Origin: Methylobacterium sp. 17Sr1-1
GTDB lineage: Bacteria; Pseudomonadota; Alphaproteobacteria; Rhizobiales; Beijerinckiaceae
Assembly: GCF_003173775.1 (NCBI RefSeq)
Contig: NZ_CP029552.1
Span: 2,642,001 to 2,706,000, forward strand
DNA length: 64,000 nucleotides
Reading direction: 5' to 3'
Part shown: one piece after another, positions 17,937 through 27,705 of the stretch
Layout of the letters: every line of letters starts with the position of its first letter
Numbering within the stretch: position 1 is the first letter of the stretch
The notes under the pieces: generated by a model
The model's database searches: none
The model's input: the letters and a program-made list of their open reading frames with translations, nothing else
What the model was told of the DNA's origin: nothing
Program-made: the position numbers and the translations under genes

Positions 17937-18641
17937 GTGAGCGCCTTCACCCTTCTCGGCTTCGGCCCCGGCGGCTGGGGCGGCGCGCTGCTCCTCGCCG
18001 CCGGCACTACCCTCGCGCTGGCCCTGTGCGGTTTCCTCCTCGGGGCCTTGCTCGGCGGGCTGGCGGCGGGCGCCAAGCTCTCCGGCCTCCTCCCCTTGCG
18101 GGTGCTGGCCGACGGCTACACCACGCTCCTGCGCGGCGTGCCCGACCTGCTCGTGATCTACCTCCTGTATTTCGGCGGCAGCGCGGCGCTCGGCAGCATC
18201 GCGGGCCTGTTCGGCGTCACCGGCTTCGTCGGCGTGCCGGCCTTCGGGGTCGGCGTCGCGGCGCTCGGGATCATCTCGGGCGCCTACCAGGCCGAGGTGT
18301 TTCGCGGCGCCTACCTCGCCCTCGACCGCGGGCAGATCGAGGCGGCCCGCGCCGTCGGCATGCATCGCGGGCTGATCCTGCGCCGGGTCGTGGCGCCCCT
18401 CGTCGCCCGCGACGCCCTGCCGGGCCTCGGCAATGTCTGGCAGATCCTGCTCAAGGACTCGGCCCTGGTCTCGGTGACGGGCCTCATCGAACTCCTGCGC
18501 CAGGCCCAGGTCGGTGCCGGCTCGACCCGCCAGCCCTTCACCTTCTACCTCGCGGCGGCCGCCCTCTACCTCGCCATCACGTCGCTCTCGACCTGGGGCT
18601 TTTCCAGGGCCGAGGCCCGTGCCCGCCGGGGCGCACGATGA
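17937..18641 (+). CDS. Polar amino-acid ABC importer, permease (HisQ-like)
   Basis: This 234-aa inner-membrane permease of the HisQM/GlnP type has 'TLALALCGFLLGALLGGL', 'LLRGVPDLLVIYLLYFGG', 'GAYQAEVFRGAYLALDRGQIEAARAVGM' and the EAA loop. It starts with GTG and overlaps the next permease gene by 4 nt (ATGA). It pairs with the following permease. Confidence 0.92.
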   Translation: MSAFTLLGFGPGGWGGALLLAAGTTLALALCGFLLGALLGGLAAGAKLSGLLPLRVLADGYTTLLRGVPDLLVIYLLYFGGSAALGSIAGLFGVTGFVGVPAFGVGVAALGIISGAYQAEVFRGAYLALDRGQIEAARAVGMHRGLILRRVVAPLVARDALPGLGNVWQILLKDSALVSVTGLIELLRQAQVGAGSTRQPFTFYLAAAALYLAITSLSTWGFSRAEARARRGAR

Positions 18642-19348
18642 TCGATTTCGACTTCCTCGGCGCCACCGTGCGGGCGCTGCTCGGCGGCCTGCCCCTGACC
18701 TTGAGCCTCACCGCCGGCTCGGTGGCGCTGGGCGGCGTGCTGGCGGCGCTCGCGGCCTGGGGCCGGCTCTCCGGCGTCGCGCCGGCCGACTGGCTCGCCC
18801 GCCTCTACATCTTCGTCTTCCGCGGCACGCCGCTCCTGGTGCAGATCTTCCTGATCTATTACGGCCTCGGCCAGTTCCGGCCGACCCTGCAGGCCTGGGG
18901 CCTGTGGACTGTCTTCCGCGAGCCGTACTGGTGCGCGCTGCTGGCGCTCGCCCTCAACACCGGCGCCTACACGGCGGAGATCTTCCGGGGTGCGGTCCTC
19001 TCGGTGCCGCACGGGGCGCTGGTGGCGGGGCGGGCCTGCGGCATGCCGCGGCTCCTGCTGTTTCGCCGCATCACCCTGCCGCTCGCCACCCGCCAGGCCC
19101 TGCCGGCCTACGGCAACGAGGTGATCTCGGTGGTCAAGGCGACCTCGCTCGCCTCCACCATCACGCTGATGGAGATCACCGGCATCGCCCAGAAGCTGAT
19201 CGCCCAGAGCTTCCGGGCGCTGGAGGTCTTCGTCTGCGCCGGCGCGTTCTACCTCGCCCTCACCTTCGTGATCATCGGGATCCTGCGGCTCGCCGAGGCC
19301 CGGCTGTCGCCGGACCTGCGCCCGCGCCCGGTGGCCCACCCCGCCTGA
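18638..19348 (+). CDS. Polar amino-acid ABC importer, permease (HisM-like)
   Basis: This is the second permease (236 aa): 'GGLPLTLSLTAGSVALGGVL', 'FRGTPLLVQIFLIYYGLGQF', 'TGAYTAEIFRGAVLSVPHGALVAGRACGM' and 'ATSLASTITLMEITGIAQKLIAQSF', as in HisM/OccM. The ATG overlaps the stop of the preceding permease. The ATPase gene follows after 14 nt. Confidence 0.92.
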   Translation: MIDFDFLGATVRALLGGLPLTLSLTAGSVALGGVLAALAAWGRLSGVAPADWLARLYIFVFRGTPLLVQIFLIYYGLGQFRPTLQAWGLWTVFREPYWCALLALALNTGAYTAEIFRGAVLSVPHGALVAGRACGMPRLLLFRRITLPLATRQALPAYGNEVISVVKATSLASTITLMEITGIAQKLIAQSFRALEVFVCAGAFYLALTFVIIGILRLAEARLSPDLRPRPVAHPA

Positions 19349-19362
19349 CCCCGGAACCCGCC

Positions 19363-20145
19363 ATGCTGGCCCCCTCGCCCACCCGCCCCGAGGCCGTCGC
19401 GGTCCGCGACCTGCACAAGCATTTCGGCCGCAACGAGGTGCTGCGCGGCGTCTCGCTCTCGGCCCGCGAGGGCGAGGTGGTGGCGATCCTCGGCTCATCC
19501 GGCTCCGGCAAGTCGACGCTTCTGCGCTGCATCAACCTCCTGGAGGTGCCGGAGGCGGGCGAGGTGGTGGTCGGCGACGAGGCGGTGGCCTGGCGCGAGC
19601 GCCGCGGCGGCCGGGTGCCGGCCGACCGGGCCCAAGTCGACCGCATCCGCGCTCGCGTGGGCATGGTGTTCCAGAGCTTCAACCTCTGGTCCCACCGCAC
19701 GGTGCTGGAGAACGTGATCGAGGCGCCGGTCCACGTGCTGGGGCGCAAGAAGCCCGAATGCGTCGCCGAGGCCGAGGGGCTGCTCGCCAAGGTCGGCATC
19801 GCCGACAAGCGCGACCACTACCCGGCCCACCTCTCCGGCGGCCAGCAACAGCGCGCCGCCATCGCCCGGGCGCTGGCCATGCATCCGCGTGTGCTGCTCT
19901 TCGACGAGCCGACCTCCGCCCTCGACCCCGAGCGCGTCGCCGAGGTCTTAAGGGTGATGCGGGCGCTGGCCGAGGAGGGCCGCACCATGCTGGTCGTCAC
20001 CCACGAGATGGCCTTCGCCCGCGACGTCGCCCACCGGGTGGTCTTCCTGCACGAGGGGCGGATCCTGGAGGACGGGCCGTCGGAACAGGTGTTTTCCGCG
20101 CCGCGGTCGGAACGATTCCGGCAGTTCCTGGCGCGGGGGGAGTGA
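19363..20145 (+). CDS. Polar amino-acid ABC importer, ATP-binding subunit (HisP-like)
   Basis: This 260-aa ATPase has 'VRDLHKHFGRNEVLRGVSL', Walker A 'GSSGSGKST', the Q-loop 'VFQSFNLW', the signature 'LSGGQQQRAAIARALA', Walker B 'VLLFDEPTSALDPE' and the H-loop 'VTHEM'. The insertion 'RGGRVPADRAQVDRIRARVGMVF' is typical of HisP/OccP. The start ATG is at 19363, 14 nt after the permease stop. It is the last gene of the four-gene operon. Confidence 0.94.
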   Translation: MLAPSPTRPEAVAVRDLHKHFGRNEVLRGVSLSAREGEVVAILGSSGSGKSTLLRCINLLEVPEAGEVVVGDEAVAWRERRGGRVPADRAQVDRIRARVGMVFQSFNLWSHRTVLENVIEAPVHVLGRKKPECVAEAEGLLAKVGIADKRDHYPAHLSGGQQQRAAIARALAMHPRVLLFDEPTSALDPERVAEVLRVMRALAEEGRTMLVVTHEMAFARDVAHRVVFLHEGRILEDGPSEQVFSAPRSERFRQFLARGE

Positions 20146-20157
20146 GGGTGAGGAAAC

Positions 20158-20256
20158 TCAGTGAGTGCGTTTCGTGAGCCAGACCGCCCAGCCGGCGAGG
20201 GTCAGAGCGCCGATGGGAACCACGAGAAGCGCGAGCAAGGGCAGATAGCTCGTCAT
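20158..20256 (-). CDS. Tiny single-helix membrane protein (32 aa), partner of the 92-aa protein
   Basis: This 32-codon ORF begins with an ATG that overlaps the TGA of the upstream 92-aa gene (ATGA) and has GGAG about 7 nt upstream. It reads 'MTSYLPLLALLVVPIGALTL' then 'AGWAVWLTKRTH': one transmembrane helix followed by a short basic tail. The overlap implies translational coupling, the main evidence that it is real. It corresponds in position and shape to the 43-aa protein at 32323-32454, though the sequences differ. The function is unknown. Confidence 0.6.
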   Translation of the reverse strand: MTSYLPLLALLVVPIGALTLAGWAVWLTKRTH

Positions 20257-20531
20257 TGGAGGCTCCGGAGCATGCGTCTGGCTACCCAATGTAGGAACCC
20301 GCTGGTGAAGAAGCAAACGACAGAGATCACGAGCGAGGCGCCGGAGGCGTTGATCCGGAAGTGCATGACCCCGGTCGCCAATCCAGGATCGAAGTCGTGG
20401 ATGGTGCCGCCCGCAGCGATCAACGGAGCAAGGCAGCCGACGGCAAAGGTCGCGATGGCGATGCCATTGACGTAGGTGGCCGTCAGCTTGGCCTGCTCGT
20501 TGGAGACCAGTTTCTTGCGATCCTGATCCAC
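20253..20531 (-). CDS. Small two-helix membrane protein (92 aa)
   Basis: The start is GTG with GAGAGG about 7 nt upstream. A charged N-terminus (about 15 residues, K/R/E-rich) is followed by one helix around residues 19-41 and a second around 64-82, then a basic tail 'ARRMLRSLQ'. The segment from residue 15 follows the pattern K-L-x-A-x3-N-x2-A-x6-G-x3-P, which is also present in the 80-aa protein at 32079-32321. Both genes are directly followed by a tiny one-helix gene. I know no function for this family. The gene converges on the amino-acid importer ATPase gene. Confidence 0.7.
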   Translation of the reverse strand: MDQDRKKLVSNEQAKLTATYVNGIAIATFAVGCLAPLIAAGGTIHDFDPGLATGVMHFRINASGASLVISVVCFFTSGFLHWVARRMLRSLQ

Positions 20532-20708
20532 TGCATACCTCTCCCGCTGTCTACCATCGTCCGCTCTGTCCGCGCTCGAACGCAGCGTCAGATTTCACGG
20601 GTAGGAAGCAACCGTCAAGGAAGAAGACTTGTTCAATGGACGGTCATCCGCCATGGATGCCCGTCCGGACGCTCGTCATACCGGTGTCGAGCGAAGGGTT
20701 ATGCTGCC

Positions 20709-21218
20709 TCACCCCCGCGTCATCACCACGTCCAGCTGCGGCTTCTGGTTGATGGTCTGGAACACCACGCAGTAGCGCTCGGTCAGCTTCAGGAGCTGAT
20801 CCAGCTTCTCCTGCGGCGCGTCCGTGTCGACCTCGAAGCTGAGCCGGATCGACCGGAAGCCCACCGGCGCGCCCTTGTCGACGCCGAGCGTGCCGCGGAA
20901 ATCGAGGTCGCCCTCGGCCTTGACCACGCCCTTGCGCAAAGGAATTTCAAGCGCAGTCGCCACCGCCTTCAGGGTCACGCCGGCGCAGGCCACGAGCGCC
21001 TCGAGCAGCATGTCGCCGGAGCAGAGCTCGGCGCCCGATCCGCCGCTCGCCGGGTGGAGGCCTGCGACCGCCAGTGCCCGGCCGGTCTCGACCTTGCAGG
21101 CGATGCCGCCGTCGTCGAGCGAGCCCTGCGCTTTCAGGGTCACGACCGCCGCCTCCGGATCGCCGCGGTAGCGGTCCTTGATCGGGGCCTGGAGCGAGCG
21201 CAGTTCGGTGGCGTCCAT
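20709..21218 (-). CDS. OsmC family protein
   Basis: This 169-aa protein is related to OsmC/Ohr peroxide-reducing enzymes. It has the two conserved cysteines, in 'ALVACAGVTLKAVA' and 'LTERYCVVFQT', with 'FEVDTDAPQEKLDQLLKL' between them, the usual OsmC-like spacing. It would reduce organic hydroperoxides in the cytoplasm, though many OsmC-like proteins have no tested substrate. It lies 64 nt upstream of the sulfonate-type importer ATPase gene in the same direction as that gene, but after it in transcription order. Confidence 0.88.
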   Translation of the reverse strand: MDATELRSLQAPIKDRYRGDPEAAVVTLKAQGSLDDGGIACKVETGRALAVAGLHPASGGSGAELCSGDMLLEALVACAGVTLKAVATALEIPLRKGVVKAEGDLDFRGTLGVDKGAPVGFRSIRLSFEVDTDAPQEKLDQLLKLTERYCVVFQTINQKPQLDVVMTRG

Positions 21219-21281
21219 CGTGTGTCCTCCCTGTTTATGGGCGAACGGCTTAGCATCCGGCAGCCGCCCCTCGCCAGGGGC

Positions 21282-22064
21282 TCACCACCACAGGGCGGAG
21301 GCGTCGGGCTTGGCGCGGTCCGTCTCGCCCTCCGGGCGCAGCGAGCGGTCGAGGCTCGCCAGGATGGTGCGGGCGGCGGCCTCGCTGCCGGGGGCCGAGG
21401 CCTGTCGCGGGCGGCTCAAGGGGAGCGGGATCGTGTCGTCGATCCGGCCGGGCTTCGGGCGCAGAACCACGGCGCGGTCGGCGAGGGCCACCGCCTCGGC
21501 GACGTCGTGGGTGACGAGGAGCACGGTCGGCCGGCTCTCCTCCCACAGGGAGAGGAGATGGCGGTGCAGCCCGGCCCGGGTCAGGGCGTCGAGGGCCGAG
21601 AACGGCTCGTCGAGGAGCAGCACCTTCGGCGCGGCGACGAAGGCGCGGGCGATCGCCACCCGTTGCTGCTGGCCGCCCGACAGGTCGCGGGGCCAGCGCC
21701 CGCCCTGCTCGGCGAGGCCGACGCGCTCGAGCGCGTGCGCCACCCGGGCCCGGCGTTCGGATTTGGGCAGATCGGCGAGGCCGAAGGCGACGTTGCCGGC
21801 GACGCTGAGCCAGGGCAGCAGCCGCGGCTCCTGGAACACGATGCCGACGCCCGGATGCGGCGCCGTGATCCTCTCGCCGTCGAGGCTGACGGTTCCGGCG
21901 CTCGCCCGGTCGAGCCCGGCGACGAGGCGCAGCAGGGTGGTCTTGCCGCAGCCCGAGCCGCCGATCAGCGCCACGATCTCACCGGGCCGCAGGTCGAGCG
22001 AGATGTCGGCGAGCGCCCGCGTGCCGTCGGCATAGGTCTTCGACAGCCGGTCGAGGATCAGCAT
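21282..22064 (-). CDS. ssuB: Nitrate/sulfonate/taurine-type ABC importer, ATP-binding subunit
   Basis: This 260-aa ATPase has 'LDRLSKTYADGTRALADISL', Walker A 'GGSGCGKTT', 'VFQEPRLLPWLSVAGNVAFGL' (the SsuB/TauB/NrtD branch), 'LSGGQQQRVAIARAFVAAPKVLLLDEPFSALD' and 'VTHDVAEAV'. It is the third gene of the SBP-permease-ATPase operon, 15 nt after the permease. The symbol follows the sulfonate-uptake family, but specificity is inferred. Confidence 0.9.
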   Translation of the reverse strand: MLILDRLSKTYADGTRALADISLDLRPGEIVALIGGSGCGKTTLLRLVAGLDRASAGTVSLDGERITAPHPGVGIVFQEPRLLPWLSVAGNVAFGLADLPKSERRARVAHALERVGLAEQGGRWPRDLSGGQQQRVAIARAFVAAPKVLLLDEPFSALDALTRAGLHRHLLSLWEESRPTVLLVTHDVAEAVALADRAVVLRPKPGRIDDTIPLPLSRPRQASAPGSEAAARTILASLDRSLRPEGETDRAKPDASALWW

Positions 22065-22079
22065 GGTGGCGCCCGCATC

Positions 22080-22922
22080 TCAGAGGGTGTCCCGCGCGGT
22101 GTCCTGCCAGCGGGCGAGCGGCTGGGTCAGCCCCACCAGCACCGCGTCGCAGAGCTTGCCCAGGCCGGCGAAGGCCAGGATCGCCGCGACGATCTGGTCC
22201 GGCTTGCCGAGCTGCTGGCCGTCGAGGAGGAGGTAGCCGAGGCCCTCCGAGGCGCCGAGCAATTCGGCCGCCGCCACGAACATGAAGCCGAGGCCCAGCC
22301 CCGTGCGCAGGGCCACCAGGGTCGCGGGCAGCACTGCCGGCAGCAGGATCCGGCGGGCGAGATCCAGGCGCGACAGCCGAAAAACCCGGCCGACCTCGAC
22401 CAGCTTGCGGTCGACGCCCGCGATGGCGCCCGCCACCCCGAGATAGACCGGGAAGAACACCCCGACCGCGATCAGGGTGATCTTCGAGGCCTCGAAGATG
22501 CCGAACCACAGGATGAACAGGGGCACCCAGGCGATCGAGGGAATCGCCCGCAGGGCCTGGAGGCTCGGATCGACGAGGCGCCGGACGAGCGGCAGGGTGC
22601 CGGTGAGCGCCCCGACCAGGATCCCGGCGAGCGCCCCGAAGCCGAACCCGGCCGCGACCCGGGTCAGGCTGGCGAGCACGTGGGTCCAGAGCTCGCCGCT
22701 CGCCGCGAGGCCCCACAGGGTGGCCAGCACCCGGCTCGGCGGCGGCACCAGCCGGCCCTGGGCCAGCCCCGCCCTGACGGCGGCCTCCCAGGCGAGGGCG
22801 AGCGCGAGCGGCAGGACGAGGCCGACGAGGGCCCGCCCGCCGGGCAGGCGCAGCGACGCCGTCCTGGACCGGGGATCGGTCGCGATCGCGAGGGGAAGCG
22901 GATCCGCCTCCGCCGGCCTCAC
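22080..22922 (-). CDS. ssuC: Nitrate/sulfonate/taurine-type ABC importer, permease
   Basis: This 280-aa permease has about six helices. Key segments are 'RLVPPPSRVLATLWGLAASGELW', 'AIPSIAWVPLFILWFGIFEASKI' and 'LPATLVALRTGLGLGFMFVAAAELLGASEGLGYLL', as in SsuC/TauC. The GTG at 22922 overlaps the TGA of the binding-protein gene (GTGA). The frame is open far upstream across that gene, which is a shadow. Confidence 0.9.
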   Translation of the reverse strand: MRPAEADPLPLAIATDPRSRTASLRLPGGRALVGLVLPLALALAWEAAVRAGLAQGRLVPPPSRVLATLWGLAASGELWTHVLASLTRVAAGFGFGALAGILVGALTGTLPLVRRLVDPSLQALRAIPSIAWVPLFILWFGIFEASKITLIAVGVFFPVYLGVAGAIAGVDRKLVEVGRVFRLSRLDLARRILLPAVLPATLVALRTGLGLGFMFVAAAELLGASEGLGYLLLDGQQLGKPDQIVAAILAFAGLGKLCDAVLVGLTQPLARWQDTARDTL

Positions 22923-23905
22923 GGCGCCGCCGGCCCGAAGCGCGGGTCGATCAGGGCCTCGACCGCGGCGCCGACATCGGTCCCGGCCGGAATCACCCCG
23001 GCATCGAGGAGCGCGGTCCCGGCATCCAGGATCGTCTCGGCCTGAAGCTTGCCGATCACCGGCTGCGACAGGTCGGTGCGTTCGAGCTGGCGCGCCACCA
23101 CCGGCTCGGGCAGCTTGGTCGCCGCCACCAGGATCCGCTTCAGCTCCTGGGGATCTGACAGCGCGAGCTTGCGCGCCTCCTCGTAGGCCGCCAGCACCGT
23201 GCGGGTCAGGTCCGGGTTCTGCTTGGCGAAATCCTCGCGGACATTGAGCACGCCCCAGGTATTGGCGGCGGCGTCGCGGTGAAACAGCACGTCGCCGTTC
23301 TCGATCTCGGCCGCCGCCATGATCGGGTCGAGGCCGGCCCAGGCATCGACGTCGCCGCGGTCGAGGGCGGTGCGCCCGTCCGGGTGCTGGAGCAGCACCA
23401 GCTTCACGTCGCGCTCGGTCAGGCCGGCACCGCGCAACGCGCGGATCAGGAAGATGTGCGGGTCGGTGCCGCGGGTGACCGCGACGCGGCGGCCCTTCAG
23501 GTCCTTCACCGCGGCGATGCCGGTATTCGGCCGGGTCACGAGGGCGGTCCATTCCGGCCGCGAGAAGGCGTAGACCGCCTTGATCGGGTTGCCGTTGATC
23601 CGCGCCAGCAGGGCCGCCGCGCCGGCGGTCGAGCCGAGATCGATCGAGCCGGCATTGAGGAATTCGAGCGCCTTGTTCGAGCCCAGCGACTGGACCCAGC
23701 GCACCGTGATCCCCTTGGGCGCCAGCGCCGTCTCGAGCAGGCCCTTGTCCTTCAGGACGAGGCTGACCGGGTTGTAGGTCGCCCAGTCGAGGCGCACCTC
23801 CTTCGCGGGCTCCTTGGCACCTTGCGCGAGGGCCGACGTGCCGGCGGCGGCGAGGCCGACGGCCCCGAGGGCGGCGCCGATGAGCGCGCGGCGATGGATG
23901 CGCAT
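22919..23905 (-). CDS. ssuA: Aliphatic sulfonate-type ABC importer, periplasmic binding protein
   Basis: This 328-aa SsuA/NMT1-like binding protein has a secretion signal ('MRIHRRALIGAALGAVGLAA'), then 'VRLDWATYNPVSLVLKDKGL', 'VRWVQSLGSNKALEFLNAGSIDLGST', 'VKDLKGRRVAVTRGTDPHIFL' and 'LDRGDVDAWAGLDPIMA'. The substrate is likely an alkanesulfonate or related compound. No monooxygenase (ssuD/tauD) is adjacent. It is first in the operon, behind a strong sigma-70-type promoter (23960-23988). Confidence 0.88.
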   Translation of the reverse strand: MRIHRRALIGAALGAVGLAAAGTSALAQGAKEPAKEVRLDWATYNPVSLVLKDKGLLETALAPKGITVRWVQSLGSNKALEFLNAGSIDLGSTAGAAALLARINGNPIKAVYAFSRPEWTALVTRPNTGIAAVKDLKGRRVAVTRGTDPHIFLIRALRGAGLTERDVKLVLLQHPDGRTALDRGDVDAWAGLDPIMAAAEIENGDVLFHRDAAANTWGVLNVREDFAKQNPDLTRTVLAAYEEARKLALSDPQELKRILVAATKLPEPVVARQLERTDLSQPVIGKLQAETILDAGTALLDAGVIPAGTDVGAAVEALIDPRFGPAAP

Positions 23906-23959
23906 CGTCTCTCCCTGGCTGGCCGCGGGCTGTTCTCGAATGCGGGCGGACCGTCGCCA

Positions 23960-23988
23960 TAGCTAGAGCGCACCGTTCGGAGTGTCAA
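23960..23988 (-). promoter_or_regulatory. Sigma-70-type promoter of the sulfonate importer operon
   Basis: On the minus strand a perfect -35 TTGACA (23983-23988) is separated by 17 bp from a -10 TAGCTA (23960-23965), about 55 bp before the ssuA ATG. This is one of the best promoter matches in the window. Confidence 0.7.
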
Positions 23989-24150
23989 ACGATCCGGACG
24001 ATGAAGCGGATTAGCCTTTGTATCGAACGACCCGGCCCGCTGGCACCGGCATGACGCGCGGAAGCGTTGGCTTTCCGTCGGCCGTGATGCGAAACAGGCG
24101 GGAACGCGACGGGACCCGGCCGCGCTCTCCTCCTGACAAGCCCGGCTGCC

Positions 24151-26991
24151 ATGCCCGACATCACCGCCATCGACCCGTCCGACACCGACGCCGCCCTCAA
24201 GGCCCTGCTCGCCGGCATCGACCAGTCCCTGAGCGACCCGACCCGCCTGCGCGAGCGGCTGGTGCCTGAACTGCGCCGCATCATCGAGGCGGGCCGCGCG
24301 AAGGCCGAGCGGCAGCTCCTCGCCGAGCGCGACGGCCATGCCTGCGCCGGGCTGATCTGCGCCCAGATGGATGCGGTGATCCGGGCGATCTACGACGCGG
24401 TGGTCAGGCGGCTCTACCGGGCCGACAACCCGACCGCGGCCGAGCAGATCGCCGTGGTGGCGACCGGCGGCTACGGCCGCGGCCTGCTGGCGCCGGGCTC
24501 CGACATCGATCTCCTGTTCCTCCTGCCCTACAAGCAGACGGCCTGGAGCGAGAGCGTCGTCGAGGCGATGCTCTACGTGCTGTGGGACCTCAAGCTGAAG
24601 GTCGGCCACGCCACCCGCTCGGTCGCGGAATGCCTGCGCGAGGGCCGCGGCGACATGACGATCCGCACGGCCCTCCTCGAATCGCGCTTCCTGTTCGGCG
24701 ACCGCGCCCTGTTCGACGAATTGGAGACCCGCTTCGACCGCGAGGTGGTGCAGGGCACGGCGGCCGAGTTCGTCGAAGCGAAGCTCAAGGAGCGCGACGC
24801 GCGGGTGCAGAAGAGCGGCGCCTCGCGCTACCTCGTCGAGCCCAACGTCAAGGACGGCAAGGGCGGGCTTCGCGACCTCAACACCCTGTTCTGGATCGCC
24901 AAGTACACGTTCCGGGTGAAGGAGGCCGAGGACCTGGTCGAGGCCGGCCTGTTCACGCCCGACGAGCTCCGGCTGTTCCAGCGCTGCGACGAGTTCCTGT
25001 GGCGGGTGCGCTGCCACATGCACTTCGTCACCGGGCGGGCGGAGGAGCGGCTGTCCTTCGGCCTCCAGCCGCGCATCGCCGAGCGGCTCGATTACGGCGC
25101 GCGCGGCGGCCTGGCGGCGGTCGAGCGGTTCATGAAGTCGTACTTCCTGATCGCCAAGGATGTCGGGGACCTCACCGCCATCGTCTGCGCCGAGATGGAG
25201 GCGCGCCACGCCAAGCGCCCGCCGGTGCTCGACCGCTGGCTGCGCCGCTTCAAGCAGCACTTTCACGCGCCAGACCTGGAGGCGGACGATTTCCGCATCC
25301 ATACCGGCCGGCTCGACGTGCGCGACGACGCCGCCTTCGAGCGCGATCCGGTCAACCTGATCCGGCTGTTCTGGCTCTCCGACCGGCACGACCTCGCGAT
25401 CCATCCCGATGCCAGCCGGCTCGCGACGCGGTCGCTCGCCCTGATCGGCCCGATGGTGCGGGTCGATCGGGAGGCCAACCGCCTGTTCGTCGAGCTCCTG
25501 ACCTCGCAGAACGCCCCCGAGACGGTGCTCCGGCACATGAACGAGACCGGAGTGCTCGGGCGCTTCGTGCCGGATTTCGGCCGCATCGTCGCGATGATGC
25601 AGTTCAACATGTACCACCACTTCACGGTGGACGAGCACCTGATCCGCTCCCTCGGTGTGCTCGGCAAGATCGAGGCCGGGGAACTCGAGGACGAGCATCC
25701 GCTCGCCCACCGCATCGTCGGCACGATCCAGAACCGCCGCGCCCTCTACGTGGCGATGTTCCTGCACGACATCGCCAAGGGCCGGAAGGACGACCACTCG
25801 ATCGCCGGCGCGGCGGTGGCGCGCAAGCTCGGGCCGCGCTTCGGGTTGGACGCCGCCGAGACGAACACCGTCGCCTGGCTCATCGAGCACCACCTCCTGA
25901 TGTCGATGACGGCGCAGAGCCGCGACCTCTCGGATCCGAAGACGATCGAGACCTTCGCGGGCGTGGTGCAGAGCCTGGAGCGGCTGAAGCTGCTTCTCGT
26001 GCTGACCATCGCCGACATCAAGGCGGTCGGCCCCGGCACCTGGACCGCCTGGAAGGCGACGCTGCTGCGCACGCTCTACTACGAGACCGAGATGGTGCTG
26101 TCGGGCGGGCGCTCGGAGATCCCGCGCACCGACCGGGTGCGGCTGATCCAGATGCGCCTGCGCGAGCAGCTGACCGACTGGAACGCGGAGGAGTTCGACA
26201 CCTACGCCGCCCGGCACTACCCGCATTACTGGCTCAAGGTCGATGCCGGGCGCCAGCTCAAGAACGCCCGCTTCATCCGGGCGGCGACCGAGTCCGGCAA
26301 CACCGTCGCCACCACCTTCGAGACCGACCTCTCGCGCGGGGTCACCGAGCTCTGCGTCTACTCGCCGGATCATCCGCGCCTGCTGGCGATCCTCACCGGC
26401 GCCTGCGCGGCGTCGGGCGGCAACATCGTCGACGCGCAGATCTTCACCACCGCCGACGGCTTCGTCCTCGACACCATCACCCTGTCGCGGGCCTTCGAGC
26501 GCGACGAGGACGAGCTGCGCCGGGCCGGGCGCATCGCCACCGCGATCGAGCGGGCGCTGAAGGGCGAGATCCGCATCGCCGACCTCGTCGCCGACAAGCA
26601 CCCGGCGAAGGACCGGCCGCGCACCTTCCAGGTCGCCCCCGACCTGTCGATCGACAACGCGCTCTCGGCCCGCGAGACGGTTCTGGAGATCTCCGGCCTC
26701 GACCGGCCGGGCCTGCTCTTCGATCTCACCTCGGCGCTGGGCCGGCTCAACCTCAACATCACCTCGGCCCACGTCGCGACCTTCGGCGAGCGGGCGGTCG
26801 ACGTGTTCTACGTCACCGATCTCACCGGCACCAAGGTGACCCAGCCCGACCGGCAGGCGACGATCCGCCGGGCCGTGATGGCGGTGTTCGAGGCCGACCT
26901 GCCCCGGGGCGAGCGGAGCCGCCGCGGCGCGGGCCGGGACAACCTCAAGGACGAGGCGGGCGAGGCGGCCCCGGCCGCCGGCGAAGCTTGA
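24151..26991 (+). CDS. glnD: Bifunctional PII uridylyltransferase/uridylyl-removing enzyme GlnD
   Basis: This is the nitrogen sensor (946 aa) that uridylylates PII proteins when glutamine is low and removes UMP when it is high. The nucleotidyltransferase domain has '[18 protein letters not shown]' (about residues 105-122), with the GS and DxD motif. The HD phosphohydrolase domain has '[12 protein letters not shown]' near residue 538. Two C-terminal ACT domains begin near residues 733 ('[17 protein letters not shown]') and 844 ('[15 protein letters not shown]'). The length is normal for GlnD. The gene stands alone, followed by grpE after 52 nt. Confidence 0.97.
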   Translation: MPDITAIDPSDTDAALKALLAGIDQSLSDPTRLRERLVPELRRIIEAGRAKAERQLLAERDGHACAGLICAQMDAVIRAIYDAVVRRLYRADNPTAAEQIAVVATGGYGRGLLAPGSDIDLLFLLPYKQTAWSESVVEAMLYVLWDLKLKVGHATRSVAECLREGRGDMTIRTALLESRFLFGDRALFDELETRFDREVVQGTAAEFVEAKLKERDARVQKSGASRYLVEPNVKDGKGGLRDLNTLFWIAKYTFRVKEAEDLVEAGLFTPDELRLFQRCDEFLWRVRCHMHFVTGRAEERLSFGLQPRIAERLDYGARGGLAAVERFMKSYFLIAKDVGDLTAIVCAEMEARHAKRPPVLDRWLRRFKQHFHAPDLEADDFRIHTGRLDVRDDAAFERDPVNLIRLFWLSDRHDLAIHPDASRLATRSLALIGPMVRVDREANRLFVELLTSQNAPETVLRHMNETGVLGRFVPDFGRIVAMMQFNMYHHFTVDEHLIRSLGVLGKIEAGELEDEHPLAHRIVGTIQNRRALYVAMFLHDIAKGRKDDHSIAGAAVARKLGPRFGLDAAETNTVAWLIEHHLLMSMTAQSRDLSDPKTIETFAGVVQSLERLKLLLVLTIADIKAVGPGTWTAWKATLLRTLYYETEMVLSGGRSEIPRTDRVRLIQMRLREQLTDWNAEEFDTYAARHYPHYWLKVDAGRQLKNARFIRAATESGNTVATTFETDLSRGVTELCVYSPDHPRLLAILTGACAASGGNIVDAQIFTTADGFVLDTITLSRAFERDEDELRRAGRIATAIERALKGEIRIADLVADKHPAKDRPRTFQVAPDLSIDNALSARETVLEISGLDRPGLLFDLTSALGRLNLNITSAHVATFGERAVDVFYVTDLTGTKVTQPDRQATIRRAVMAVFEADLPRGERSRRGAGRDNLKDEAGEAAPAAGEA

Positions 26992-27043
26992 TTTCGCCGG
27001 CCGTCCACCTGATATCGGGGTCATTCCCGGACCCCTTTTTGGA

Positions 27044-27646
27044 ATGACGATGACGCCGAACGACACGGAGAACGCCGCGCGGGCTTACGAGCCCGAGGCT
27101 GCTGAGGGCGCTCCCGCCTCCGCGCCGGAGGCCGCGCCGAACGCCGACGCGCTCGCCGCGCTCGAGGCCGAGAAGCTCGACCTCAAGGACAAGCTGCTGC
27201 GCACGCTCGCCGACATGGAGAACCTGCGCCGGCGCACCGAGCGCGAGGTGACGGATGCCCGCACCTACGCGGTGACGAACTTCGCCCGCGACATGCTCAA
27301 CGCTGCCGACAACGTCCGCCGCGCCCTCGAGAGCGTGCCGGCCGATGCCCGCGCCGCCGCCGAGGGCCCACTCAAGGCCCTGGTCGACGGAATCGAGCTG
27401 ACCGAGCGCGACCTGCTCAAGACCCTGGAGCGCCACGGCGTGAAGCGGGTCGATCCGCAGGGTCAGCGCTTCGACCCCAACCTGCACCAGGCGATGTTCG
27501 AGGTGCCCAACCCCGACGTCACCTCCGGCACGGTCGTGCAGGTGGTGCAGTCGGGCTACGTCATCGGCGACCGCGTCCTGCGCCCGGCCCTGGTCGGCGT
27601 GGCGAAGGGCGGCCCGAAGGCCGAGGCGAAGCCGGCGGAAGGCTGA
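27044..27646 (+). CDS. grpE: Nucleotide exchange factor GrpE
   Basis: This is the co-chaperone that releases ADP from DnaK (200 aa). It has an acidic Ala/Pro/Glu-rich N-terminus, a long coiled coil ('[26 protein letters not shown]'), and the C-terminal beta domain '[46 protein letters not shown]', which is the GrpE signature. Starts at 27044 or 27050 are both possible. No hrcA is adjacent, and no CIRCE element was seen in the 52-bp gap upstream. Confidence 0.97.
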   Translation: MTMTPNDTENAARAYEPEAAEGAPASAPEAAPNADALAALEAEKLDLKDKLLRTLADMENLRRRTEREVTDARTYAVTNFARDMLNAADNVRRALESVPADARAAAEGPLKALVDGIELTERDLLKTLERHGVKRVDPQGQRFDPNLHQAMFEVPNPDVTSGTVVQVVQSGYVIGDRVLRPALVGVAKGGPKAEAKPAEG

Positions 27647-27660
27647 AGCGCCGACCCCGA

Positions 27661-27684
27661 CCCTCCCCCCTCTGCGGGGGAGGG
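27661..27684. terminator. Hairpin between convergent grpE and pabC
   Basis: A perfect 9-bp stem CCCTCCCCC/GGGGGAGGG with a 6-base loop lies 14 nt after grpE and 22 nt beyond the pabC stop. It lacks a clear U tract on either strand, so it may work with Rho or be a bidirectional stop. Confidence 0.5.
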
Positions 27685-27705
27685 TTCAGCGGCGTGCGCT
27701 CCGCC

